Shown here in pieces: positions 26,466-33,311 of a DNA stretch of 64,000 bases (position 1 is its first letter; every line of letters starts with the position of its first letter). Location of the stretch: contig NZ_NWBU01000005.1 of the NCBI RefSeq assembly GCF_003050615.1, forward strand, positions 1 to 64,000, given 5' to 3'. The notes under the pieces were generated by a model. It saw nothing but the letters and a program-made list of their open reading frames with translations, was not told where the DNA came from and made no database searches. The position numbers and the translations under genes were made by a program. The DNA comes from Sphingomonas oleivorans. GTDB taxonomy: Bacteria > Pseudomonadota > Alphaproteobacteria > Sphingomonadales > Sphingomonadaceae.

Positions 26466-26824
26466 GGCTCCACCTTCCTGATCAAGTGTTGAAGCCCGGC
26501 CGTCTGCCGTTGCCACTCGTCCACCAGACTGGCGTAGGTCGAGGCGCCTAGCTCAGTCAGTATGTAGAAGCGTTTGTTCCGGGAGCCTTCCAGCCGCCAC
26601 TCGCTGGTCAACATGCCTTGCTCCTCCAGGCGGCGCAGCATCGGATATAGCGCGCCGTCCTCGATATCCACGCCGCCGGCGGCCAAGGCTTCGCGGACCG
26701 CCGTGCCGTTTCGCTCCTCGCGCAACACCGCAAGCGCGGCGAGGACCAGCGTGCCGCGGCGCAGCTCCTGCCGGAGCGCCTCCGCAGCGCCGCGCTTGAA
26801 TCTGGCTGTCGCGGCGTCGCTCAA
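26462..26824 (-). CDS. PadR-family transcriptional regulator
   Basis: 120 residues from a TTG at 26824, chosen because it overlaps the stop of the upstream 39-codon ORF as TTGA and matches the usual N-terminus of the family. A longer frame to 26896 would be Cys/Arg-rich and implausible. The winged helix contains LRRGTLVLAALAVL, VDIEDGALYPMLRRLEEQGML and RNKRFYILTELG, as in PadR. It lies between a predicted secreted peptide and the HAAS membrane protein. Confidence 0.8.
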   Translation of the reverse strand: MSDAATARFKRGAAEALRQELRRGTLVLAALAVLREERNGTAVREALAAGGVDIEDGALYPMLRRLEEQGMLTSEWRLEGSRNKRFYILTELGASTYASLVDEWQRQTAGLQHLIRKVEP

Positions 26825-26940
26825 CGCTCGCGTGCAGCGACTGCAGCGGCTGCCTCCCGATCGACGGCAGCTACCGCCGGAGCCGGGACCAAGCACCCTA
26901 TGGCCAGGATGAAAAGGGCAGAAGCCTTGCGCGTTTCCAT
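26821..26940 (-). CDS. 39-residue predicted secreted peptide
   Basis: The ATG at 26940 has GAGGAGG 7 nt upstream. The peptide begins METRKASALFILAIG, followed by a short hydrophobic core and a VAA-V cleavage-like site, leaving about 15 Ala-rich residues. Its stop overlaps the TTG of padR, so it probably couples translation of the regulator. No family was recognised. Confidence 0.5.
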   Translation of the reverse strand: METRKASALFILAIGCLVPAPAVAAVDREAAAAVAARER

Positions 26941-26968
26941 CGCCATCCCTCCTCTCATCTTATGAGCA

Positions 26969-26996
26969 GTGCATAGCACAGTGTGCATCGCACAGT
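26969..26996. promoter_or_regulatory. Tandem 14-bp repeats, likely PadR operator
   Basis: GTGCATAGCACAGT is followed directly by GTGCATCGCACAGT. Each half contains GTGC-N3-GCAC. The pair sits 29 bp upstream of the first start codon of the padR operon, where a repressor would block transcription. Confidence 0.55.
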
Positions 26997-27319
26997 CAAA
27001 GCGTCGAGATGCCGCTCACGGATCGATGGCCCGATCCCGTCCGCGCCTCTCGCGCGAAGGGAATCCGTCCGATTGTCTGACCGCGATACGGCGCGGCGGT
27101 GGCGTTGCACCGATTTCGTGCGATCGCCATTTCGGCCGATACCGGCCTGACCGCTTTCGGCCATGGTCCCAAGAAGCTGTCATTCCCAAGTCCGGCGAAA
27201 AGCGGCGACGGGCCTTCCACCGCCTCAAATAGAATTGCGGGACCTCAACGCGTCCAGCAGCATCTTGCCAGCAGCACCTTGCCAGCAGCACCTCGAATGC
27301 CGGCGTAGGCTGCTTCCCG
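26997..27319. other. Intergenic region with one short tandem repeat
   Basis: 323 bp between the padR operon and the esterase gene. Apart from the repeat at 27255-27296 I see no gene, hairpin or family feature here. The short frames are Arg-rich shadows. Confidence 0.4.
27255..27296. repeat. Three-unit 14-bp tandem repeat
   Basis: The unit CAGCAGCACCTTGC occurs three times in a row with one or two changes per unit. No coding frame of interest spans it. Confidence 0.6.
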
Positions 27320-28432
27320 TCAGCCTGTCGCCCGATGCGCGAGAAAGAAGCGCAGCATCTCGCGAGATGCGTCAGGGCCGCTCGGGTCGGTGAAGGAACC
27401 GCTCCGGCTGCCGCCCGACCAGGCATGGCCACCGCCATGGATCGTCCATTGTTCGATGAGCGCCCGGCCCCGATCGTCGACGCTCACGGCGCGCGTATAG
27501 GCCCGGCCTCCCGGACTGCGGCCGGCCTCGCTATGCGTCCGCAGCGACGGGCCGGCCGCCGCCGCGGCGCGCGCCACGATCTCGCAGCTATTGACCTCAT
27601 GCACCGTCGTGTCCTGATCGCCATGGAAGGTGATGGTCGGCACGAAATGCGTGCCCGGCTGGCCTGCGGCGTTGATGCCGCTGCCCTGCCTCATCGCCAT
27701 CATGGCGGTCGGCAGGTCGCGCGCCGCGCCGCAGGCCAGCCCGGAATGGATGCCGACCGCGGCATAGAGATCGGGATAGGCCGCGCCCATGATCGCCGCC
27801 TCCGCCCCGCCGGCCGAAAGACCCGCGATATAGACGCGCTGGCGATCGATCCGATAGTCGGCGATGACCTGCCTCGTAATGCCCGCGATCAGGGCCGGCT
27901 CGCCGCGGCCGCGCTGCTGATCCCCGGACTTGAACCAGTTCCAGCATCTCGATGCGTTCGCGGCCTGCGTCTGTGCCGGATAGGCGACCAGGAAACCGAG
28001 CTCGTCGGCAAGCCGGTTCATGCCGGTGCCGAGCGCAAAATCGTCCGGCGACTGGCTGCAGCCATGCAGCATCACCACCAGCGGCATGCCATCGCGCACC
28101 GAAGGCGGCACATAGAGCTTGTAGCCGAGCGTGCCGGCCGGGCCATGATAGCTGCGCGTGAGGAAGGTGCCGCCCGTGCGCGCTTCGACGGCCGGGCCTT
28201 CCTTATCCAACCATAGCGGCTTGTCCGGCCAGAGCGACCGCCTCGCCGAAGGCGATACCGTCGCCCCTTCGGGCGTCAGGTCGAGGATCGCGGAATCGCG
28301 CATCGCCGGCGTCGGTTCGGCGGGAGCCCCGCCCGCGAGCATTGCGCGAATGAGGTCGGTCGCCTCCTCAAGCCTGCCGGCGCGGGTGAGGCGCGTGGCT
28401 TCCAGCAGGGAGGGATGCAGTGGCATGGTCAT
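27320..28432 (-). CDS. PHB depolymerase-family esterase (short-chain PHA type)
   Basis: 370 residues; the ATG at 28432 has AAGGAG 6 nt upstream. The catalytic domain (about 80-365) begins LGYKLYVPP and carries the oxyanion block MLHGCSQSPDDFALGTGMN, the nucleophile elbow GLSAGG, FHGDQDTTVHEVN with the Asp, and GGGHAWSGG with the His. This is the type-1 extracellular PHB depolymerase/feruloyl-esterase fold. No signal peptide is visible, so it may act inside the cell on PHB or other esters. It follows the RHH regulator by 41 bp on the same strand and may be controlled by it. Confidence 0.85.
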   Translation of the reverse strand: MTMPLHPSLLEATRLTRAGRLEEATDLIRAMLAGGAPAEPTPAMRDSAILDLTPEGATVSPSARRSLWPDKPLWLDKEGPAVEARTGGTFLTRSYHGPAGTLGYKLYVPPSVRDGMPLVVMLHGCSQSPDDFALGTGMNRLADELGFLVAYPAQTQAANASRCWNWFKSGDQQRGRGEPALIAGITRQVIADYRIDRQRVYIAGLSAGGAEAAIMGAAYPDLYAAVGIHSGLACGAARDLPTAMMAMRQGSGINAAGQPGTHFVPTITFHGDQDTTVHEVNSCEIVARAAAAAGPSLRTHSEAGRSPGGRAYTRAVSVDDRGRALIEQWTIHGGGHAWSGGSRSGSFTDPSGPDASREMLRFFLAHRATG

Positions 28433-28473
28433 CTCCAGCTCCTTCGTGATATATATAACCGCAAGGTGCGGCC

Positions 28474-28887
28474 TCACTTGATCCGGTCGGCGAGCGCGGC
28501 CTTCACGGCGGCGCTGGCATGGAGCGCGCCCAGCACCGTCAGCGATCCGATCGTCGCGCGGGCGAGCTCCGGTGATACATCGGCGGCGATGGTCGCGAGC
28601 CCGAGCACGCGGATGTCGAGCGTGTCGCCCGATGCCCGGACCGCCTCCAGCGCCTCGCGCGAATAGTGGCTGATCCCCAGGTCGAGCTGCTTGCGCACAA
28701 CCGAATTCCGCGCCGCCTCGGCATGGCGCTCGAGCTGGTTGCGGATCGCGGTGCGGATGAAGTCGGTCCTGTTGGTATAGAATCCGTCCCGCACCAGCAG
28801 GTCGATATGCCCGAGATCCACGAAGCCGAGATTGATCGTGATCTTCTCGCTCTCCTTCGGCTTCAGCTCATGCAATTCGGCTGCCAT
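28474..28887 (-). CDS. CopG-like ribbon-helix-helix regulator
   Basis: 137 residues. The RHH part is SEKITINLGFVDLGHIDLLVRDGFYTNRTDFIRTAIRNQLERH (about 13-55). An 80-residue C-terminal domain (VRKQLDLGISHYSREALEAVRASGDTLDIRVLGL...) is shared by similar proteobacterial proteins and may sense or oligomerise. It probably starts the operon with the esterase. A 16-bp palindrome 12 bp upstream of its start suggests autoregulation. Confidence 0.8.
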   Translation of the reverse strand: MAAELHELKPKESEKITINLGFVDLGHIDLLVRDGFYTNRTDFIRTAIRNQLERHAEAARNSVVRKQLDLGISHYSREALEAVRASGDTLDIRVLGLATIAADVSPELARATIGSLTVLGALHASAAVKAALADRIK

Positions 28888-28899
28888 ATCCTATCTCCG

Positions 28900-28915
28900 C
28901 CATCCATATGGATGG
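28900..28915. promoter_or_regulatory. 16-bp palindrome, likely RHH operator
   Basis: CCATCCATATGGATGG lies directly upstream of the ribbon-helix-helix gene. A short, perfect, AT-centred palindrome at this spacing is typical of RHH repressor sites. Confidence 0.55.
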
Positions 28916-29082
28916 TATGGGGATGGCGATGTGCCGATTCAAGGTTCGGGCCCCAATCCCCGAAAATATCGTCGCCCCTGCGCGAACGGGGCAATGTCGG
29001 CCCGGGGGAGCCGAGGGGCATCGCGCGAGGGGCATCGAATGCCTTCCCGACGCGTTCTCCGCGCGACCGGAAAGGATATTCG

Positions 29083-29289
29083 ATGCGCAATCCTTGGATG
29101 AGCCTCTATCTCAGCGCCGCGAACCGAATTGCCGGCCGAGTTGCCGGCACGGCGCGCGGAAAGATAATGGCCGAGGCGGGCCGGCAGCGCGCGGCCGCCA
29201 GGAAGAAGGCGGCAAAGCAGCTCGCCACGCTCTGGACCGGAGGCCTCGGGGCACCGCAGCCCAAGAAGCGGCGCAAGAGCCGGCCTTAG
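29083..29289 (+). CDS. Small basic protein, 68 residues
   Basis: The ATG at 29083 is preceded by AAAGGA at 7 nt. The sequence (MRNPWMSLYLSAANRIAG, then AAARKKAAKQLATLWTGG and a Lys/Arg tail KKRRKSRP) is strongly basic. It has an amphipathic N-terminus and may bind nucleic acid. I recognise no named family. A MITE-like element begins within the last codon of this gene. Confidence 0.65.
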   Translation: MRNPWMSLYLSAANRIAGRVAGTARGKIMAEAGRQRAAARKKAAKQLATLWTGGLGAPQPKKRRKSRP

Positions 29290-29449
29290 AGCCTGTTTGA
29301 GAATAAGGCGGCTGAGGGCTGGCGAGAGATTTTTCGTGCCGGACAGGAGCGGTCGCCGCCGCGATGTCGAAACATCGTGGCAAGATCGCGACGCATCCGG
29401 CACGGAAAAGATCCGCCAGACCGACCCGCAGCCATTCTCAAACAGGCTC
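29289..29449. mobile_element. 161-bp MITE-like element with 16-bp terminal inverted repeats
   Basis: The left end GAGCCTGTTTGAGAAT (29289-29304) is the exact reverse complement of the right end (29434-29449). TTA flanks both sides (29286-29288 and 29450-29452), a 3-bp target duplication. IS5-family members of the IS1031 type have GAGCCTG-type ends and make TNA duplications. The inside has no significant ORF. It abuts a gene stop codon. Confidence 0.75.
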
Positions 29450-29598
29450 TTAGCCCCTCCCGTCCGCGGACACCGGCCCTCAGCTGCCGTCGCGGCCGAT
29501 CGACCTGGCCGCCATAGCCATCCTCCGACCGGAGCGCATCGGGAGTTCCGGCGTTGAGCCGTCGGGCGGCCGGCGAAAAACTACGAGGGAAAGCGGAG

Positions 29599-29856
29599 AT
29601 GGCGATATCCGACACGCCACATGCCGTGGAGCAATCCGCGAATATCGAGGAGATGCTATGGGTGCTCGCGGAAGCGGTTGCGGCGCTGACGGAGCTTGCG
29701 GCCGGCGGCACGCTTGCGCAGGTCGGACTTGATACGCTGGACACGGCCATCTCGCGCCTTCAGCAGATGGCCGAGCAGACGGGACATCCAGGCGTGTCGC
29801 AACATCTGATGACGGCGCGCGGCCAGCTTCGACGCCGGTTCGGGCAGGAGGCCTGA
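29599..29856 (+). CDS. Hypothetical helical protein, 85 residues
   Basis: From the ATG at 29599 (AAAGCGGAG upstream) the frame reads MAISDTPHAVEQSANIEEML and continues as an acidic alpha-helical protein ending QLRRRFGQEA. No domain was recognised. A longer frame starting at 29554 lacks a good ribosome site. It follows the MITE by 149 bp. Confidence 0.55.
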   Translation: MAISDTPHAVEQSANIEEMLWVLAEAVAALTELAAGGTLAQVGLDTLDTAISRLQQMAEQTGHPGVSQHLMTARGQLRRRFGQEA

Positions 29857-30098
29857 GAGCCGATCGGCCACCGATGCGATCGCCCGATGGTCGGTGGTTG
29901 CGATCGAGCAGATCCGGTGCGGCGGGCGAATGGAGCGCCCCAAAATCCCCAACATATTTCAGGCCGCCGCCGAACAGGGGAAAGATGTCGCTGCTGGCGG
30001 CGACTTGTGATATAAGATTTCCATCACGCGATTCAGATCGCAGGCTTTCGTGACAGAGAGACAAATGTGCTCCCGCTTGCAAATCGGGAGTCGTCACG

Positions 30099-30599
30099 AT
30101 GGACATCGCCTATCTGGAAAAACGCCTCGCCGCCAGCTTGGTCGCGATGCGGGATGCCGCGGATCCCTGCGCGCAGATCGCACATCGCGGGATGGTTCAT
30201 GGCTATCGATCCTTGCTGGCCGAACATGCAGCAGCGCTTCGGAGAAGCCCTTTCGGGGCCGAACCCGAACCAGCGCAGCAGGGTGACGATATAAGCTCGA
30301 CAAGCGCGGGCCTCGCCCGGGCGGTCGATGAATGGGCCGATGCGGTCGGTGCGGGCGCGGGACCATCGCCCTATCTCATGCAAGCGCTTTCGCTTCTGGC
30401 AGCCGCTTTCGAGCGGGCCGGCATCGAAACCGTCCGGATGCCGGATCTGCTCGCCACGCTTTCGAGGCTGCCGTCCCGCTGCGAGGATAGATCGCCATTG
30501 GATCGGGTCTGGAACGGCGCGGGCTCCCCGGCCGCCGAGGACAGACGCAGGCTGCTTGCCGAATCGCTCCGGGAAATCAGGCTTCGATTTCAACAATGA
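30099..30599 (+). CDS. Orphan 166-residue protein, intact paralogue
   Basis: Two blocks are joined by a variable linker: residues 1-45 (MDIAYLEKRLAASLVAMRDA, DPCAQIAHRGMVHGYRSLL) and residues 85-166 (AAAFERAGIETVRMPDLL, RCEDRSPLDRVWNGAGSPAAEDRRRLLAESLREIRL). No named domain was recognised. A second copy is at 36444-36928 on the other strand, where the two blocks fall in different frames. About 70 bp of leader are also conserved between copies, including GTGACAGAGAGAC and TGTGCTCCCGCTTGCA-like segments. Confidence 0.7.
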   Translation: MDIAYLEKRLAASLVAMRDAADPCAQIAHRGMVHGYRSLLAEHAAALRRSPFGAEPEPAQQGDDISSTSAGLARAVDEWADAVGAGAGPSPYLMQALSLLAAAFERAGIETVRMPDLLATLSRLPSRCEDRSPLDRVWNGAGSPAAEDRRRLLAESLREIRLRFQQ

Positions 30600-30812
30600 A
30601 GGCCCGCCGCCCCGGCGGCCGATGGTGGAAGAGAGGTGCCCGGATCGACAGGCCGGGCAACGCCCGGGACGATATGCGCCCGCGCACTGATGCATGTGGC
30701 CCAAAGCCGCTCAGGAGCCTCTATCATTTAACAAAAGCCGGCTACCCCCAAAAGATCGGGGGCCCCCGGAAGATCGGACCCATGAAAGTCCCGATCGATT
30801 CAGGAGAGATAT

Positions 30813-31031
30813 ATGTACCGCTTATTTCCGCAGGCGCTTCTGGCCTGCATCGCCAATGGGCGGACGCCGCATCCGCAGGCGATCGACGATGTCGCCGAAA
30901 AGATCTGGCGGGAGGCCTTTCAGCACGGGTCGCGCCGTCGCTGGAAAGATGTGCTGCCGAGCTCGATCGAATATCGCCGCGCCATGGCCGCGGCGCATGC
31001 CGCCTATGGCATGAGGCCCGCGGCGATTTAG
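30813..31031 (+). CDS. Hypothetical protein, 72 residues
   Basis: The ATG at 30813 has CAGGAG 6 nt upstream. The sequence opens MYRLFPQALLACIANGRTPH and contains AEKIWREAFQHGSRRRWKDV. It is helical and basic, with no named family. A CCCCC/GGGGG hairpin lies in its leader. Its end overlaps the convergent IS5-family remnant. Confidence 0.6.
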   Translation: MYRLFPQALLACIANGRTPHPQAIDDVAEKIWREAFQHGSRRRWKDVLPSSIEYRRAMAAAHAAYGMRPAAI

Positions 31032-31262
31032 GCCAAGCCTCCTAAACGCGCAGCCGCATCGAGGCGCAGGGCGACGCGGCGGACAGGCTTCAGCTTGGAG
31101 AAGACGCGCTCGATGCGGTTGCGCTCGCGATAAGCTGCCTGGCCGAAGCAGGGCTTTCCTTTTCCGGCTGGGCGCGATGTCGGGCGCGGCGCCCTGGGCC
31201 TCGATCGGCGCGCGGAGGCGATCGGCATCATGCGCCCTGACGATGCCGCCCGCCATTGTCCC
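31028..31262 (-). pseudogene. IS5-family transposase, C-terminal remnant
   Basis: Minus-strand sequence reads AHDADRLRAPIEAQGAAPDI in one frame, then RKGKPCFGQAAYRERNRIERVFSKLKPVRRVALR in another. These match the last 70 or so residues of IS5-family transposases, including the final catalytic Glu block (YRERNRIERVFSKLK). A frameshift separates the two parts and the rest of the gene is missing. It is a dead fragment. An IS5-type MITE lies 1.6 kb away. Confidence 0.7.
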
Positions 31263-31326
31263 TCTCCTGAGGCCGCCTGCCTGATGTTTCCATCGGCATG
31301 GCGCCCGCCACATCGCGGCTGATGCA

Positions 31327-31351
31327 GGAACTGACCCGTTTCGAAACCGTT
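31327..31351 (+). promoter_or_regulatory. EcfG-type general stress promoter
   Basis: GGAAC (31327-31331), a 16-bp spacer and CGTT (31348-31351) match the alphaproteobacterial EcfG consensus. It lies 28 bp upstream of the PRC-barrel start codon. Confidence 0.65.
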
Positions 31352-31378
31352 GAACAATCCCCAGTTCCGGAGGCCCCC

Positions 31379-31771
31379 ATGCCCACCGATGCCCCATCCG
31401 CCCCTCCCCATGCGACGCGACAGACCAGCCGGCTTGCCGCCGCCGATCGGGTGACGGGAACCGCCGTTCATGCGCGCGACGGCCGCAAGCTCGGCACCAT
31501 TCACAGCTTCATCGTCGACAAGCTGACCGGGCAGATCGCCTTCGCGGTACTGTCGATCGGCGGCTTTCTGGGCCTTGGCCAAAAATATCATCCGCTCCCC
31601 TGGGAGCTGCTCGCCTATGACGAGTTCAAGGATGGATATGTGGTCAATGTCGATCTGGAGAGGTTGCACGGAAGCCCGAGCTACAGGCCCGACGATGCCC
31701 CCCAATTCGATGAAGCCTATGGGCAGCGTATTGCCGCTTATTATGCAAATTCCAGCGAGAGAGATTATTGA
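31379..31771 (+). CDS. PRC-barrel domain protein
   Basis: 130 residues from the ATG at 31379, 5 nt after GGAGG. The PRC barrel covers about 20-100: ADRVTGTAVHARDGRKLGTIHSFIVDKLTGQIAFAVLSIGGFLGLGQKYHPLPWELL. It ends with a short Tyr/Asp-rich tail. Stand-alone PRC-barrel proteins of this size are common in alphaproteobacteria and often belong to the general stress regulon. The EcfG-type promoter upstream supports that. Confidence 0.9.
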   Translation: MPTDAPSAPPHATRQTSRLAAADRVTGTAVHARDGRKLGTIHSFIVDKLTGQIAFAVLSIGGFLGLGQKYHPLPWELLAYDEFKDGYVVNVDLERLHGSPSYRPDDAPQFDEAYGQRIAAYYANSSERDY

Positions 31772-31968
31772 GGCGCGTCGTCGCGTACCGGCCGTCGATG
31801 CTTGGCCCTGGCGAATATTTTGTTATCATGATTATCGGCCCATTCCGGGCTTTGTTACGGCGCTGCTCGCCACTTATTGGGCATATTCCTTGATTTTCTG
31901 CATGTCCTGGCCTATATCCGGATAGCTAACGTCGCCTGCGACGGAATTTGACGCCTTAGGGCAGATCC

Positions 31969-32032
31969 TTCCCTTTCACGCTTCCTGGCTCTGCTGGCCT
32001 GTTGCCTGCGGAAAACCGTTTTCGTGAAGGAA
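31969..32032 (+). promoter_or_regulatory. csp leader that may fold over its ribosome site
   Basis: TTCCCTTTCACG (31969-31980) can pair with CGTGAAGGAA (32023-32032) as ten base pairs with a 2-nt bulge. The right arm holds the GAAGGAA ribosome site of the cold-shock gene. Cold-shock mRNAs are known for temperature-responsive leaders. This pairing is by eye only. Confidence 0.35.
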
Positions 32033-32039
32033 ACACCCC

Positions 32040-32246
32040 ATGCCGATCGGCACCGTCAAATTTTTCAACTCCACCAAGGGCTATGGCTTCATCGCCGCCG
32101 AGGATGGCTCGGGCGACAGCTTCGTCCATATCTCCGCGGTCGAGCGCGCCGGCATGCCGACGCTCAACAAGGACCAGCGGCTGAGCTACGAATTGGAGAC
32201 CGACCGGCGCGGCAAGCAGTCCGCCGTCAACCTCCAGCCGGCCTGA
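32040..32246 (+). CDS. Cold-shock protein (CspA family)
   Basis: 68 residues, one OB-fold. The RNA-binding motifs are [11 protein letters not shown] (RNP1-like) and SFVHISAVE (RNP2-like), both intact. The family melts or chaperones RNA at low temperature or in stationary phase. It lies 7 bp upstream of infA, and the two probably form one transcript. Confidence 0.97.
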   Translation: MPIGTVKFFNSTKGYGFIAAEDGSGDSFVHISAVERAGMPTLNKDQRLSYELETDRRGKQSAVNLQPA

Positions 32247-32253
32247 CCCGGCC

Positions 32254-32514
32254 ATGGCCAAGGAGGATCTCCTGACCCTCGAAGGCCTGATCGACGAAAT
32301 CCTTCCCGACGGGCGCTTTCGCGTCCTGCTCGAGAATGATCATCGGATCATCGCCTATACGGCGGGCAAGATGCGGCGATATCGCATCCGCTCGGTGGTC
32401 GGCGACCGCGTCCATGTCGAAATGACGCCCTACGACCTTGAAAAGGGCCGGATCGTCTTTCGCGAACGGACGCCGGGCGCAGGCCCCGGGCCGCGCAGAG
32501 GCGGTCGCCGTTAG
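32254..32514 (+). CDS. infA: Translation initiation factor IF-1
   Basis: 86 residues, close to the usual IF-1 with a short Gly/Arg-rich C-terminal extension ([16 protein letters not shown]). The S1-like OB fold is clear: [56 protein letters not shown]-1 fills the ribosomal A site during initiation. Coupling to a cold-shock gene is seen in several alphaproteobacteria. A second, housekeeping infA may exist elsewhere; this window cannot show it. Confidence 0.95.
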   Translation: MAKEDLLTLEGLIDEILPDGRFRVLLENDHRIIAYTAGKMRRYRIRSVVGDRVHVEMTPYDLEKGRIVFRERTPGAGPGPRRGGRR

Positions 32515-32564
32515 CCCGCCTCCATCTTGCAACCGCGCGCGACGATCGCGCGCCCAAGGATATT

Positions 32565-32702
32565 ATGTACGTTCAGACTATGACATTGGATCGCCCCCGC
32601 CGGCCCGTCCGGCGGAGCAAGCCTGCGCGCCAGGCCGATCGGCGCTCCCCCACCCTTTCCCGGCCGGAACTTCGCCGGATCGTCGCCGACATGCTCGGCT
32701 GA
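32565..32702 (+). CDS. Small basic protein, 45 residues
   Basis: The ATG at 32565 has CAAGGA 5 nt upstream. The peptide opens MYVQTMTLDRPRRPVRR, is strongly basic, and ends with a predicted helix (LSRPELRRIVADMLG). I recall similar tiny proteins in other sphingomonads but no function. It lies 50 bp after infA. Confidence 0.55.
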   Translation: MYVQTMTLDRPRRPVRRSKPARQADRRSPTLSRPELRRIVADMLG

Positions 32703-32716
32703 GCAGCCTATCCCCC

Positions 32717-32793
32717 GCGGCCGTCATGGCCGCAAATCCCACCATGCGGCCGTCATGGCCGCACGGATTCCATCAGGCGGCCTTCATGGCCGC
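32717..32793. repeat. Three tandem units, each with a palindrome
   Basis: GCGGCCGTCATGGCCGC occurs at 32717 and 32746, and GCGGCCTTCATGGCCGC at 32777, so the spacing is 29 and 31 bp. Each unit can form a GCGGCC/GGCCGC hairpin. The units are separated by similar AATCCCA-like text. Confidence 0.7.
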
Positions 32794-32818
32794 CGCAATC
32801 CCATCAAGGAGCACGCCC

Positions 32819-33025
32819 ATGTCCGTAAACCGGGAATTCTACATGGCGCGTGCCGCCGAAAGCGCGCGGGATGCGGAAAATGCCACGCTCGACAATGTGC
32901 GCGAGCGCTGCCGGCGCTCGGAGGCGGCCTGGCTTTCCATGGCCGATCGCCTCACGCGCGGCGAGGCGATGCGCGAAAAGCTGGCGACCGAGAAGGCCGC
33001 GCGCAGGGAGGGTGCAGCGGAATGA
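32819..33025 (+). CDS. Small charged helical protein, 68 residues
   Basis: The ATG at 32819 has AAGGAG 7 nt upstream. The sequence (MSVNREFYMARAAESARDAE...) is highly charged and helical throughout, like a short coiled coil. Its stop overlaps the next gene as ATGA, so the two are coupled. No family was recognised. Confidence 0.65.
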   Translation: MSVNREFYMARAAESARDAENATLDNVRERCRRSEAAWLSMADRLTRGEAMREKLATEKAARREGAAE

Positions 33026-33258
33026 ACAATGTCTTCCGGAAACGCTTCGATGGCCCGCGCCTGACGCGCGAGGAAGCCGAACGACAGGGTCGCGCAACGC
33101 GCCTGGCTTATGAGGCGCTGGGCAGGCCCGAAGCCGCCATGGCCTTCCTCAACGGCCATGATGCCGCCCTTGCCGGCCGGCCGATCGATCTCGCCGTCGC
33201 CAGCGCCGCAGGATTGCTGGCCGTCGAACGGGCGATCGCCGCCCTGAACCGGGATTGA
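33022..33258 (+). CDS. DUF2384-like small protein (MbcA/ParS antitoxin-type domain)
   Basis: 78 residues. The segment GRPEAAMAFLNGHDAALAGRPIDLAVASAAGLLAVERAI resembles the toxin-binding domain of Xre/MbcA/ParS antitoxins, in which a short helix is followed by ALGGRxPIDL and a final helix. No RES-type toxin is next door; the coupled upstream gene is a small coiled-coil protein. It could be an orphan antitoxin-like regulator. Confidence 0.55.
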   Translation: MNNVFRKRFDGPRLTREEAERQGRATRLAYEALGRPEAAMAFLNGHDAALAGRPIDLAVASAAGLLAVERAIAALNRD

Positions 33259-33311
33259 GGCCGCATATCGGCCAAAAACCGATAGCGCCCCCCCGATAGC
33301 GGACAGCGCCG

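Noticed and set aside
28666-29082. Long upstream extension of the 68-residue protein
   Set aside because: It runs antisense to the RHH regulator. The ATG at 29083 has its own ribosome site.
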